A DNA stretch of 36,769 bases from Microcoleus sp. LEGE 07076 (GCF_015207455.1 NZ_JADEWV010000050.1:1-36769), one strand, 5' to 3'. Positions 15,704 to 24,842 are shown, counted from the stretch's first letter. Numbers and translations: made by a program. The notes: generated from the letters alone by a model not told the origin.

Positions 15704-18700
15704 TTAACCAGAACGATCGAGCAAATCCAAAATCGCCTGCATTAACTTGTCAGCATCCAAAGGCTTAGAAAGATGCCGCTGAAAACCCGCAGCCAGCGCT
15801 TGCCGATAGTCAATTTCTCCAGCATAAGCGGTGAGGGCGATCGCCGGCACCAGTCCCCCTTGCTCAGCAGGCAGAGTCCGAACCTGCTGCAGCAACGTAT
15901 AACCGTCAGTGTCGGGCATTCCAATATCGCTCAACAGCACGTCTGGCGCTGACTGAGTTAAAACCGCCAAGGCATCGGCGGCATTAGAAACTGCCGTCAC
16001 GGTTGCGCCGCAATCCTCCAGCAGAAAAACCACCAAATCTCGTGCATCAGCATCATCATCCACTGCTAACACCTTGATACCGATCAAATCGAAGGATGAC
16101 TCCGGCGGCGCACTTGCTGCAGGAATTGTCTGAGGTTGCACGGGCATCAGGGGTATCGTGACGGTAAATGTCGCGCCTTTTCCTTCGCCTGCGCTGTCGG
16201 ATTTGACTGTGCCGCCGTGGAGTTCGACGAGATAGCGGACGATCGCCAATCCTAAACCCAATCCGCCAAACTTGCGCGTGTACGTGCTGTCAGCTTGCCG
16301 GAAATATTCGAACACGTAGGGGAGGAAATCAGCATAAATGCCTTTTCCGGTATCGCTTACAGTAATTTGAGCGTCGGTGTCAACCCGATCGAGAACAATG
16401 TCGATTTTGCCTCCGGCGGGGGTGAACTTGACGGCATTTGACAGCAAATTCCACACGACTTGCTGAAGTCGGCGCGCATCGCCCAACACCGGACCGAGAT
16501 TCGGTGCAAATTGAGTGTTGATGCGAATCGACTTGACTTGGGCTGACAAGCCCACCGTTTCCACAGCAGCGCCGATCGCCGCAGCTAAATCCACAGGTAC
16601 AATATTCAAGCTGACTTTGCCTTGGAGAATCCCCGACACGTCGAGCAAATCTTCGATCAGTTGAGTTTGCAGTTTGGCATTGCGCTCGATCGTCTCTAGG
16701 GCGTAACGCTGCTTTTGGGGCGTCAAAGTGTTCGATTGCAGCAGCTTAGCCCAGCCCACAATCGGGTTTAAGGGAGTCCGCAATTCGTGGGACAAAACAG
16801 CCAAAAATTCGTCTTTGAGGCGGTTAGCCTGTTCTGCTTCTTCCCTGGCGGCCTTTTCCCCGGCTAGCAGGCGTTCCCGTTCCGCTTCTGCATTGAGGCG
16901 ATCGGTAATGTCGGTGTTGGTGCCGCACCAGCGCAGCACCTTGCCTTGTTCGTCGCGAATCGGCACGGCGCGGGAGAGAAACCAGCGGTACGATCCGTCT
17001 GCGCCGCGCAGGGGGAAAGTGTCTTCCCAGAGTTCGCCTGTTTCAATGCTGCGCCTAAATTTTGCGACAACCCGATCGAGGTGTTCCGGGTGCTGCACCT
17101 GCTGCCACTCCCAACCTTGCATTTGCTCTCTTGTAGTGCCGGTATAGTCAAACCAGCGCTGGTTGTACCAAAAAATCCAGCCGCTGGCATCTGTCATCCA
17201 AGCCAACTGAGCGATGTTATCAGCTAAGGCGCGGAACCGGTTCTCGCTCTCGTGCAGGTCCTGCACGGCTCGCGCGTGCCCGATCGCCGTCCAGAGGCGA
17301 GCCACCATTTCTTCCATCAGAGAAACTTCATCTGGCCGCCATTGTCGCACTGCCTGTGATGTCACCACCAAAACAGCCATCCATCGCCCTCCTTGAAGGC
17401 AGGGAACCTCGACCAAAGCGCCAATGCCGAGCCCCGAGTATTTCTCGACAAAAGGTGCTGTATGCGGGCAATTAGCGATATCTGAGATGACAAGTGTTTG
17501 ACCGGCCCGACAGATATCTGTCATTTCTGCGGTCTTAAAGTCTGAAAGTTGATAGGTGCCGGCGACGCTGGCCAGGCCGGGCCGGTGCCAGTCTCGATCG
17601 ACAATTGCCAGTCCGGCTGCTGCATCGATTTGGTCCCATATGCAGCGATCGACCTGTAAATATTCTCCCAGACTGCTCATAGCTTCCCACAACATTTCTG
17701 AGGGGTTGGAGCGCTGCCGCAAGCGAAGTTCGAGATCGGAGAGAAACTGCTCGTTGAGTTGGGCTTGCTTGCGATCGTGAATGTCGGTATTCGTGCCGAT
17801 CCACTCGACAATCTTGCCTGCGCCGTCGCGAATTGGGAGGCCGCGGCACAAATGCCAGCGTTCCATTTTGTCCGAGGCCCGGCGCAGGCGGAACTCAGCT
17901 TGATAAACTTCTCCGGTGATTTGACATTCTTGCCAGCGGGCATCCGATTCTAGCAAATCCGACGGCGGGATCAATGACTCCCAATTGTTTTGAGCGGCTT
18001 GCGCGTAAGACATTCCCAGATATTCCGACCATTTTTGATTGGCAAACCGAAGTTCTCCGGCGGAGTCTACATTCCAAATCAGGTGGGGCAGCGACTCGGC
18101 CAGGAAGCGGAAGCGGCGGTCGCTTTCTGCTAAGCTTTCTTCGGCTCGGAAGCGATCGTCAATATCAATGCCGATCCCGACCCATTGCACCACCTGTCCC
18201 CCGCTGTCTTTGAGGGGGACAACTCGCGCTAGATGCCAGCGGTAGGTGCCGTCAAACCTGCGAACCCGACATTCGAGTTCGTAGGATTCCCCTGCTTGAA
18301 TCGCCAGAGTGCGCGTGGCGACAACTGTTGGCCGATCCTCGGGATGAAATAATTCCAGCACCGGCTTTGCCAGCGGCAATTCTGCTGGCCTGATGCCCGT
18401 GTAGTTTTGCCAGTGCTGGTTGCAAAACTCTAACCTGCCGTCGGCGGTATTGATCCACATTAATTGGGGGACGGCATCGGCGAGGGTGCGGTAGCGATTT
18501 TCGCTTTGTCGCAGGGCTGCTTCTATTTGCCGGCGCTCAGTTTTGTCCTGCATGATTTTCAGTAAACCTTGCACCTCGCCTGCTGCGTCGCGCAGGGGCA
18601 TCACCAGCCCGCTGCCCCAAAAGCGGCTGCCGTCTTTGCACAGGTGCCAGCGCTCGTTTTCTGCTTTTCCCTCTGTCAGCGCTAGGTGCATTTCTAGTTC

Positions 18701-20638
18701 CGGCTTTTTGGCAGCAGAGTCTTCTGGGGTGAAGATGATTCGTCCGTGCCGGCCGACGATTTCGGCTTCGGTATAGCCCAGCAATCTCTCTGCGCCTGCG
18801 TTCCAACTGGTAAGGTATCCGCCGGTGTCGAGGGTGAAGATGGCGTAGTCTTTGGCGCTGTCGAGTATCAACTGGAGGCGGGTTTCGCGATCGCGCAGTG
18901 CTGCTTCTGCTTGTTTGCGCTTGGTAATGTCGGTTGTGAAGCCGACAACTTTCGTCGCTTCGCCTTGCTGGTTGCGGATCGTGATGCCGCGCTGCCAAAC
19001 ATTGATCCAGCGCCCGTCTTCGTGCCTGACTCGGTACTCGCTTTCGTAGCGATCGAGAGTCAAGATTGCTTCTGTCTCGGCTTGGATGCGCGCCAAATCG
19101 AGGGGATGGATGCGTTCTTTCCACCACTCTAGGGTCGGCTGTGCGTCCTCCGGCCGGACACCGATGAGGGAGTACAGCCCCTCGGAACGGTAAACGCTGT
19201 TGGATGCCAGATCCCACTCAAATACCATGCCGTCGATCGCCCTTGTCGCTAGTTGGAAGCGGTTGTGGCTTTCTAGTAGGGCGAGTTCGGCTTTTTTGCG
19301 ATCTGTAGTATCAAATACTACTCCGACAAACCGCACTGCTGCGCCTGCTGCGTCGTAGAAATAGCGCCCTGACACGCTCAACCAGCGGATTTCTCCGCTG
19401 TCTGCTCGGATGATGCGGTATTCGGTGGAGTAGAGCGATCGCGTTTTCCGAGCTGTTTTGACTGCTTGCATGACTGGTTTTAAGTCGTCTGGATGCACGC
19501 AGTTTTTCCAGAGTGCGATCGTTGCTTCGCCGTCCGGTGCGGGTTCGCAGCCGAAAATTTTGAAATGGTTTTCCGACCAAATTACTCGATTTGTCCGCAC
19601 GTCTAAGTCCCAGGTTGCCATGCCCGAGCCTTCGAGGGCGACGCTCAAACGTTCTTCGCTTTGTTGGAAGGCTGTTTCTGTTTGTTTGCGATCGCTGATA
19701 TCTGTCAGGGAACCGACGGCGCGCACGGGATTGCCGGATTCGTCCCAAATTGCTCTCCCTCTGGCTAAAATCCATTTGTAGCGCCCGTCGGGACAGAGGA
19801 TGCGGTACTCGCAGCAGTAATGGGGAGTTTCTCGCTGCAAGTGCTGCTGCCACTTGCTTTGCATTATCTCGACATCATCGGGATGTACGTAGTTCAAATA
19901 TTGGTTGAAGTCTTTTAATTCTTCATGCGGGCGTTCCAAAATCTCTAAACACCGATCGCTCACTACATGGCCGTTTGTTTGTAAATTGTGATCCCAAATG
20001 CCGTCGTTGTTGCCGTGCAACGCAAGCTGCCAGCGTTCTTCGCGATCGAACAAAGCTTCTTTGGTTTGATGGGCGCGATCGATTTGTAAGGCAGCAACGG
20101 CAAAGTCTACTAGGCCCAGCCCGATCCGCAAGTCTTCAGCATCGAACTGGCTCGAATCGTGAGAGACAATCCAGATTGCTCCCAGCGGTTGATTTTCTAG
20201 TAGCAGCGGCAGGACTAATGCTTCGGCGATCGGCAATTCTAGCTGCTGCAAGTCGGTAAAGTATTGTTCTGGATGCAAGTAAAGCTGGGGTGTTTGGAAG
20301 TCTAGATTTGTTCTGGCCAAACGCAGTGTCGGGGGTTTGTTTGCGTGTCCTGCGGCTTCCCACGCGCCAGCCAAGGCTTGCCAATAATAATTTTGTTCTG
20401 ATGTGGCATTTTCTGCTAGCAAGCAGACTCCGGCGCTGCCTGCCCCGCATAAATCTAGAGCGGCGGCAACGAGTGTTGCCAGCAGCGTCTGGGGCGAGGT
20501 TGCTAGTTGTCGGGCAAAGGTTTGCAGCGCCCGGTTTTCTGCTTGCAGGTCTGGCAGTCGAGGGCGGCGACGCGACAGAAGCTTTGCGATCGAAATCTCG
20601 GTTAAATTAGTTTCTGGGTTTTGCCAAGGTTCCATCAA
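15704..20638 (-). CDS. Giant hybrid histidine kinase with 2 GAF and 7 PAS domains
   Basis: The 1644-residue product has no membrane segment. Its order is GAF (about 40-190), six PAS/PAC units (195-320, 325-455, 458-580, 584-708, 709-835, 836-965), GAF (965-1125), a seventh PAS (1130-1255), HisKA with H1284 in LSHELRTPLN, HATPase (NLLSNAVKF, DTGKGI, GLGLGLAIV near 1461) and a receiver with D1571 in LLSDIGMP and K in LSKPLD. Almost every PAS ends in a (T/I)D(I/K)TxRKxAE linker, a hallmark of signal passing between stacked sensors. Neither GAF shows the cysteine motif of a phytochrome chromophore site that I can point to, so light sensing is not supported. All catalytic residues are intact. No response-regulator gene adjoins it. 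It is encoded convergent to the WGxxGxxG gene, and the ATG start at 20636-20638 is the natural one. Confidence 0.93.
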   Translation of the reverse strand: MMEPWQNPETNLTEISIAKLLSRRRPRLPDLQAENRALQTFARQLATSPQTLLATLVAAALDLCGAGSAGVCLLAENATSEQNYYWQALAGAWEAAGHANKPPTLRLARTNLDFQTPQLYLHPEQYFTDLQQLELPIAEALVLPLLLENQPLGAIWIVSHDSSQFDAEDLRIGLGLVDFAVAALQIDRAHQTKEALFDREERWQLALHGNNDGIWDHNLQTNGHVVSDRCLEILERPHEELKDFNQYLNYVHPDDVEIMQSKWQQHLQRETPHYCCEYRILCPDGRYKWILARGRAIWDESGNPVRAVGSLTDISDRKQTETAFQQSEERLSVALEGSGMATWDLDVRTNRVIWSENHFKIFGCEPAPDGEATIALWKNCVHPDDLKPVMQAVKTARKTRSLYSTEYRIIRADSGEIRWLSVSGRYFYDAAGAAVRFVGVVFDTTDRKKAELALLESHNRFQLATRAIDGMVFEWDLASNSVYRSEGLYSLIGVRPEDAQPTLEWWKERIHPLDLARIQAETEAILTLDRYESEYRVRHEDGRWINVWQRGITIRNQQGEATKVVGFTTDITKRKQAEAALRDRETRLQLILDSAKDYAIFTLDTGGYLTSWNAGAERLLGYTEAEIVGRHGRIIFTPEDSAAKKPELEMHLALTEGKAENERWHLCKDGSRFWGSGLVMPLRDAAGEVQGLLKIMQDKTERRQIEAALRQSENRYRTLADAVPQLMWINTADGRLEFCNQHWQNYTGIRPAELPLAKPVLELFHPEDRPTVVATRTLAIQAGESYELECRVRRFDGTYRWHLARVVPLKDSGGQVVQWVGIGIDIDDRFRAEESLAESDRRFRFLAESLPHLIWNVDSAGELRFANQKWSEYLGMSYAQAAQNNWESLIPPSDLLESDARWQECQITGEVYQAEFRLRRASDKMERWHLCRGLPIRDGAGKIVEWIGTNTDIHDRKQAQLNEQFLSDLELRLRQRSNPSEMLWEAMSSLGEYLQVDRCIWDQIDAAAGLAIVDRDWHRPGLASVAGTYQLSDFKTAEMTDICRAGQTLVISDIANCPHTAPFVEKYSGLGIGALVEVPCLQGGRWMAVLVVTSQAVRQWRPDEVSLMEEMVARLWTAIGHARAVQDLHESENRFRALADNIAQLAWMTDASGWIFWYNQRWFDYTGTTREQMQGWEWQQVQHPEHLDRVVAKFRRSIETGELWEDTFPLRGADGSYRWFLSRAVPIRDEQGKVLRWCGTNTDITDRLNAEAERERLLAGEKAAREEAEQANRLKDEFLAVLSHELRTPLNPIVGWAKLLQSNTLTPQKQRYALETIERNAKLQTQLIEDLLDVSGILQGKVSLNIVPVDLAAAIGAAVETVGLSAQVKSIRINTQFAPNLGPVLGDARRLQQVVWNLLSNAVKFTPAGGKIDIVLDRVDTDAQITVSDTGKGIYADFLPYVFEYFRQADSTYTRKFGGLGLGLAIVRYLVELHGGTVKSDSAGEGKGATFTVTIPLMPVQPQTIPAASAPPESSFDLIGIKVLAVDDDADARDLVVFLLEDCGATVTAVSNAADALAVLTQSAPDVLLSDIGMPDTDGYTLLQQVRTLPAEQGGLVPAIALTAYAGEIDYRQALAAGFQRHLSKPLDADKLMQAILDLLDRSG

Positions 20639-21000
20639 TTACTCGTGTTTATGTCTTTTAGTCCCGTGCGATCGGATATTATCAGCGCGCCCTTACTTAA
20701 ATTATCTGCTATGGCGGTTCTCAAGCATTGTGAAGTACGCACTCGTCGAGTGTCCCATGCCCCGCGAGCCCTATGCCCGGTTTGCCCGATCGAAGCAGAG
20801 CAGCTCGCGTTAGTAAGAAACGCTATACATTACTATTATCTACCGACAGACATAATCTGTTATCTGTCTTGGGAACTATTTTTAATTTGTCAGGCTAGTT
20901 TATAGCCTTGATTGCCTCTGCTATTGCTGCCGTCTTACGCACAATTTTCTGCCGGAATCGCGGTTTTTTCGGGATCTGACTCGGACATAAATTCAGTCAT

Positions 21001-21042
21001 TAGATTTTAGATTTTAGATTTTAGATTTTAGATTTTAGATTG
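21001..21042. repeat. TAGATTT heptad tandem repeat
   Basis: Six tandem copies of TAGATTT, the last ending TTG in place of TTT. It is another STRR-type heptad, unrelated in sequence to the CCCAATT arrays. Confidence 0.85.
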
Positions 21043-21259
21043 ACCTCACAGATAAATTCGGGGGCTTGAGGATTTTAGATTTGGGATGCTTTCAATTGAT
21101 TCCACGGATCGATCGCGTGGCGGGTATCACCTTTGAAATTTGCTGATCAGTCTCGGACAAGGAAAATACAGTGATCTAGCGGTTCTGTGTAACAAACATC
21201 AGGTACGCACGATCGGTAATCGGTAATTAAGGATCGTGAATTAAATAATTTACACATAT

Positions 21260-21291
21260 TTGTGGGATGGGCGAGAGAGTCCATCCCACAA
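21260..21291. repeat. 11-bp perfect hairpin
   Basis: TTGTGGGATGG (21260-21270), loop of 10 nt, CCATCCCACAA (21281-21291). It is flanked by AT-rich DNA and not adjacent to a gene end, so it is more likely a dispersed REP-like palindrome than a terminator. Confidence 0.65.
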
Positions 21292-21383
21292 GAAAAATAA
21301 AAATTTTAAGTTATTTAATTCTCATTGCTAAGAGAGAGGGTTAGCTACCAGCCAGGAAATTTAAACTTTTGGGCTTCGCTTGG

Positions 21384-21414
21384 CCAATTCCCAATTCCCA
21401 ATTCCCAATTCCCG
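21384..21414. repeat. CCAATTC heptad repeat
   Basis: About four tandem copies of the CCCAATT/CCAATTC heptad, the same family as 4097-4124 and 21673-21702. Confidence 0.8.
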
Positions 21415-21500
21415 GAGCGGGCCAATCCCTAATATCATGTCCGGTCGATTATCATAACAATGACAGTCCGCACGCGCGGACTGAAGGCCGCTATAGGGTG

Positions 21501-21547
21501 GCGGACTTCAGTCCGCACGCGCGAACCAATCTGATTGTGGTGAATCG
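21501..21547. repeat. 47-bp GGACTTCAGTCC repeat, copy A
   Basis: Begins GCGGACTTCAGTCCGC, a near-perfect palindrome, followed by ACGCGCGAACCAA. It differs from copy B (21589-21635) at three positions. A companion GCGGACTGAAGGCCGC-like palindrome precedes it near 21476 and recurs near 21557. Confidence 0.85.
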
Positions 21548-21588
21548 GCCACCTGTAGCGGACTGAAGGCCGCACTACAAAGCAATCT

Positions 21589-21635
21589 GCGGACTTCAGT
21601 CCGCACGCGCGAACCAACCTGATTGCGGTCAATCG
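21589..21635. repeat. 47-bp GGACTTCAGTCC repeat, copy B
   Basis: Second copy of 21501-21547 in the same orientation. The two copies plus their companion palindromes make an ~88-bp period, a small tandem REP-type array. Confidence 0.85.
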
Positions 21636-21672
21636 ATCGGACACGATATAATTGCCAATGCCCAATGCCCGA

Positions 21673-21702
21673 TTCCCAATTCCCAATTCCCAATTCCCAA
21701 TT
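21673..21702. repeat. CCCAATT heptad repeat
   Basis: Four tandem TCCCAAT heptads in the leader region of the Ycf23-like gene, ending about 65 bp before its start codon. Confidence 0.8.
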
Positions 21703-21765
21703 CTCAATTTGTTCTAATTCGTGTCAAAATAAGCCTAAGAAATTTTTTGAGTTGGAAAACTGACG

Positions 21766-22521
21766 ATGAGTGTAAATTCTAAATTGCAGCGCGCATTTGA
21801 GCAAGGTCGCGCCCTCAAAATTATCAGCGGTTTAAATAATTTTGATGCTGCCAATGTGGCGGCTGTTGTTAAAGCAGCGGATCTCGGCGGTGCAACATTT
21901 GTCGATATTGCTGCCGATCGAGATTTGGTATTGATGGCAAAACAGTTGACAGATTTGCCAATTTGTGTTTCGGCTGTGGAACCTTCCAAGTTTGTAGCTG
22001 CGGTAGAAGCTGGCGCTGATTTGATTGAAATTGGCAACTTTGATGCTTTCTACGCACTAGGCCGCCGCTTTGAAGCTTCGGAAGTTTTGGAGTTGACTCG
22101 CGAAACTCGATCGCTATTTGAGAACATCACTCTTTCTGTAACAGTTCCCCACATTTTGGCACTCGACAAACAAGTGGAGTTAGCAATAGAATTAGTCAAA
22201 GCTGGCGCTAATATCATTCAAACAGAAGGCGGCACCAGCGCCCAACCAATTCACGCCGGCACCTTGGGATTAATTGAAAAAGCAGCGCCTACTTTGGCCG
22301 CCGCCTTTGAAATTTCCCGCGCCGTACAAGTTCCCGTTCTCTGCGCTTCGGGCATCTCTAGCGTCACCGCACCGCTGGCTGTTGGCGCGGGTGCTGCGGG
22401 TATTGGTGTCGGTTCTGCTGTCAGCCAACTTAACAGCGAAGTGGCGATGATTGCGGCGGTTCGCAGTTTGGTTGAAGCTTTGGCAAAAGTGGAGCGATCG
22501 CACTTTGCTGCTTCAATTTAA
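21766..22521 (+). CDS. ycf23: DUF561 (Ycf23-like) TIM-barrel protein
   Basis: The 251-residue product begins MSVNSKLQRAFEQGRALKII and shows repeated strand-helix units ending in typical barrel motifs: GGATFVDIAAD, PICVSAVEP, AGADLIEIGNFD, ANIIQTEGG and VPVLCASGIS, with a GAAGIGVGSAV phosphate-binding-like loop near the C-terminus (about 208-218). This is the DUF561 family, called Ycf23 on some algal plastid genomes and widespread in cyanobacteria. It is predicted to bind a phosphorylated ligand, but no reaction is established to my knowledge. Length is normal. The start ATG follows GGAAAAC at a workable distance. No co-directional neighbour suggests an operon. Confidence 0.87.
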   Translation: MSVNSKLQRAFEQGRALKIISGLNNFDAANVAAVVKAADLGGATFVDIAADRDLVLMAKQLTDLPICVSAVEPSKFVAAVEAGADLIEIGNFDAFYALGRRFEASEVLELTRETRSLFENITLSVTVPHILALDKQVELAIELVKAGANIIQTEGGTSAQPIHAGTLGLIEKAAPTLAAAFEISRAVQVPVLCASGISSVTAPLAVGAGAAGIGVGSAVSQLNSEVAMIAAVRSLVEALAKVERSHFAASI

Positions 22522-22667
22522 TTAAGAAGGAAGAAGGAAGAGTTGACATTTGACAGTTTTCAGAGGGAAGAGGGAAGAGGGAAGAGTTGACAGTTGACTG
22601 TTTTCAGAGGGAAGAGGAAAGAAGGAAGATTTTTTCCCCTCTCCCCCTCTCCCAATCTCCCTCTTGC
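22522..22667. repeat. GGGAAGA-type low-complexity direct repeats
   Basis: Two copies of a unit reading AGAGTTGAC(A), then TTTGACAG or GTTGACTG, then TTTTCAGAGGGAAGAGG fill the gap between two convergent genes, with GGAAGAG heptads between them. No coding potential. Confidence 0.7.
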
Positions 22668-23345
22668 TTAATAATTAATCCACCAGACGGAATAATCATG
22701 TAATATATGATTGTTTGGCGGGAGATCATCAACTGATTCTAACTCTGCTAAACGCAACATGAACTTTTTGCGATCGCCGACGCGCTGAACTTCCACAAAT
22801 ATGCCGCCTTCGTGAATAGAAAAATCTTCCAACCGATGAATTGTAAATTTATCAGTATAAGAAGGTAGAGTTTTTTTGAGCCTTGCATATTCTTTTTTAG
22901 TGCCAAAACCCATAAGATACTCTTCTTCCCATTCAAACTCTTCTATGCCAGTAACATGGCAAGGAACTTGAAGATTTCGCTTGAGGTAGTCTAAATATTT
23001 AATTGTATTTTTAAGGTCGGCATTTATTTTTTTGTTTCCCAGGATTGTTCTAATCTTACGTTCAAAATGACTGCCATTAAATGGGTTATTTTCATCCAGA
23101 TCGGCGAAGATTTCTGGCTTGAATGTGCCTCCTAATTCTGGTAAGTCGGCAAGCAAGCGCTGCAAGTCGTTTAGCGGTTTCGATCTTCTGCCTGCTACAA
23201 TGGTTTCATCAAGCTTAATTGGAGGAAGTTCGGATTCTGAAGGAAGGGATTTTGTGGAATTTGGGCGATCGTCAAATTTAGATTTGTTAACTTTAGATTT
23301 GTTAACTTTAGATTTGTTAAGTTGAGGCTTGTTAAATTTAGGCAT
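22668..23345 (-). CDS. Conserved cyanobacterial protein of unknown function
   Basis: The 225-residue product from ATG 23345 starts MPKFNKPQLNKSKVNKSKVN. Residues 8-20 come from a coding tandem repeat (NKSKV units). A Ser/Pro-rich linker follows, then two modules. The first (about 50-105) contains NDLQRLLADLPELGG. The second (about 120-225) contains LKRNLQVPCHVTGIEEFEWE, KKEYARLKKTLPSYTD and a final LHDYSVWWINY. The C-terminal module resembles one I recall from cyanobacterial hypothetical proteins annotated only as 'calcium-binding', but no EF-hand is visible. A start at 23435 would overlap the divergent DUF2301 gene and add 30 residues with no repeat character, so it is not preferred. Function unknown. 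Confidence 0.8.
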   Translation of the reverse strand: MPKFNKPQLNKSKVNKSKVNKSKFDDRPNSTKSLPSESELPPIKLDETIVAGRRSKPLNDLQRLLADLPELGGTFKPEIFADLDENNPFNGSHFERKIRTILGNKKINADLKNTIKYLDYLKRNLQVPCHVTGIEEFEWEEEYLMGFGTKKEYARLKKTLPSYTDKFTIHRLEDFSIHEGGIFVEVQRVGDRKKFMLRLAELESVDDLPPNNHILHDYSVWWINY

Positions 23346-23415
23346 CGCTCGGTTCCGGTGTACTGGTTTATCAATAAAGTATATCTTGGCAGAAGTACAT
23401 TCGTGTCTGATAGAT

Positions 23416-23432
23416 AGGAGGAAGCTGTGATG
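23416..23432 (+). promoter_or_regulatory. Strong Shine-Dalgarno deciding the DUF2301 start
   Basis: AGGAGG at 23416-23421 lies 8 nt before the ATG at 23430, the optimal spacing. The GTG at 23427 is only 5 nt away, so translation most likely begins at the ATG. Confidence 0.75.
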
Positions 23433-24077
23433 CAATTACTGAAATCGCCCGATGAATCGGAAGTCTATCAAGGGCAATTTGGCGAGTTTGCGATAACTCA
23501 AAGCGATCGCACCGGAGTGCTGATCTACCGCGCCGGATTGGGAGTGGCCGCGCTGTGTTTGGCGGTGGGCGCTACTCTGGTGTTGCAAAGTGGCGGCAAC
23601 CCAACTGCAATTAAAGCTGTAACGCCTGTTTTTGCGTGTTTTTGGATAGCTTTAGGCGTTAGCTTGGCAACTATTCACATTTACATGATAGCGCTGCACC
23701 GCACGTTACAGGCGTTTTGGGCGATCGGCGGCGCAGCAGCAATATTTGTCGCCCTACAAAGCAGCGAGCCCTTAGCTTTAACCGTTTACGAACATCCTGC
23801 GACTTTGTGGGGAATTGGCTTTACTTTTGCCGCCTTAAACGGCATTTATTTTAAAGAAGCTTTCTGCTTCAACCGCCTAGAAACCAAATTTTTAACTCCG
23901 GGAGTTCCGCTGTTAATCTTAGGACATATTTTCGGTTTTTTGTCACCGGAAAACGAACAGTTATTGCTGGGAATTTGGGCAATCTTGTTCATCATTTTTG
24001 CCGTGCGGAAATTTTTTCAACCGATGCCGCAGGATATTGGGGATAAAAGCGTTTTTGAGTATTTGAAACAAAAATAA
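23430..24077 (+). CDS. DUF2301 integral membrane protein
   Basis: The 215-residue product has a short soluble head (about 1-30, EVYQGQFGEFAITQSDR) and six probable membrane segments between residues 33 and 195, for example AGLGVAALCLAVGATLVL, VTPVFACFWIALGVSLAT and LLLGIWAILFIIFAV. The LNGIYFKEAFCFNRLETKF loop (about 137-155) is characteristic of the DUF2301 family, conserved and nearly restricted to cyanobacteria and plastid-bearing lineages. Role unknown, location probably the plasma or thylakoid membrane. It is divergent from the upstream hypothetical gene, with about 85 bp between the starts. Confidence 0.87.
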   Translation: MQLLKSPDESEVYQGQFGEFAITQSDRTGVLIYRAGLGVAALCLAVGATLVLQSGGNPTAIKAVTPVFACFWIALGVSLATIHIYMIALHRTLQAFWAIGGAAAIFVALQSSEPLALTVYEHPATLWGIGFTFAALNGIYFKEAFCFNRLETKFLTPGVPLLILGHIFGFLSPENEQLLLGIWAILFIIFAVRKFFQPMPQDIGDKSVFEYLKQK

Positions 24078-24188
24078 CTTGGGAATGGGGAATCGGAGAT
24101 TGGGCATCAGGCACTTGTACCGATCCCTCTTCCTTTCATCCGCTACATCCCGTAGATTGCTCGTTGCCGAACTTCGTTCTGCTATAAA

Positions 24189-24842
24189 ATGAGAATTCGT
24201 CTAATCCGCCGTCGAGAAATGTGGGCAATTACCAGGCAAGGTTGGGTAATTGCTGTCACGGGATTAATAATTGCAATGGTCTTAATTATCACAAATATCC
24301 ATCCATTTCTAGCTGTAAATTCGCCGCTGAAAGCAGATATATTGGTTGTCGAAGGCTGGTTGCCGGATTATGCGATCGAAAGTGCGATCGCCGAATTCAA
24401 AAAAGGCGAATACCGCCAATTAATTACCACCGGCCCTCCAGTAAGCAAAGGCTACTATCTAGCTGAATATAAAAATTATGCCGAACTGACAGCAGCGACT
24501 TGTATAGCCCTAGGATTCGATAAGGACAAACTGGTAGCCGTGCCCTCCGCGAGTGTTGTGAAACACCGCACTGCTGCTTCGGCGATCGCACTTCGAGATT
24601 GGCTGGCTGCATCTGCACTCAAAGTTGACTCAATCAATCTCTATTCTTTTGGCACTCACGCCCGCAGAAGTTGGATTATTTTTAAAGAAGTGCTGCATCC
24701 TGAAATTAAAGTCGGGATAATAGCTGCAGAACCCCAAGATTACAACCCGCAGGAATGGTGGAAATCGAGCGAAGGTTTTCGGACGGTGACTGGGGAAATC
24801 ATAGCTTATATTTACGCCCGTTTCGTAGATTGGAAAGCTTAG
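24189..24842 (+). CDS. YdcF/SanA/ElyC-family (DUF218) membrane-anchored protein
   Basis: The 217-residue product has one N-terminal membrane anchor (about 19-40, VIAVTGLIIAMVLIITNIHP) and a soluble DUF218 domain. That domain shows ADILVVEGWLPD, the GEYRQLITTGPP turn, LGFDKDKLVAVP and SINLYSFGTHARRS, the order of the family's core. DUF218 proteins (SanA, ElyC, YdcF) affect envelope integrity and peptidoglycan-precursor metabolism in enterobacteria. Whether this homologue does so is inference. The ATG at 24189 is followed by MW at residue 11, a possible alternative start, but the basic N-terminus fits an inner-membrane anchor. It sits 111 bp after DUF2301, possibly in the same unit. Confidence 0.84.
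   Translation: MRIRLIRRREMWAITRQGWVIAVTGLIIAMVLIITNIHPFLAVNSPLKADILVVEGWLPDYAIESAIAEFKKGEYRQLITTGPPVSKGYYLAEYKNYAELTAATCIALGFDKDKLVAVPSASVVKHRTAASAIALRDWLAASALKVDSINLYSFGTHARRSWIIFKEVLHPEIKVGIIAAEPQDYNPQEWWKSSEGFRTVTGEIIAYIYARFVDWKA

Larger units (their letters stand above)
20639..21765. other. 1.1-kb intergenic region, repeats only
   Basis: I see no believable gene here. Open frames at 20403-20905 run out of the kinase antisense strand into this gap and have no ribosome-binding site or recognisable sequence. The stretch holds the heptad arrays, a hairpin at 21260-21291 and the GGACTTCAGTCC repeats listed separately. The promoter of the Ycf23-like gene must be in the last ~60 bp. Confidence 0.6.

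Noticed and set aside
15704-20638. Phytochrome-type photoreceptor
   Set aside because: GAF domains are present, but I can find neither a chromophore-binding cysteine motif nor a PHY domain.
20621-20905. 94-codon plus-strand frame after the giant kinase start
   Set aside because: Its beginning is antisense to the kinase start region and the peptide resembles nothing recognisable.
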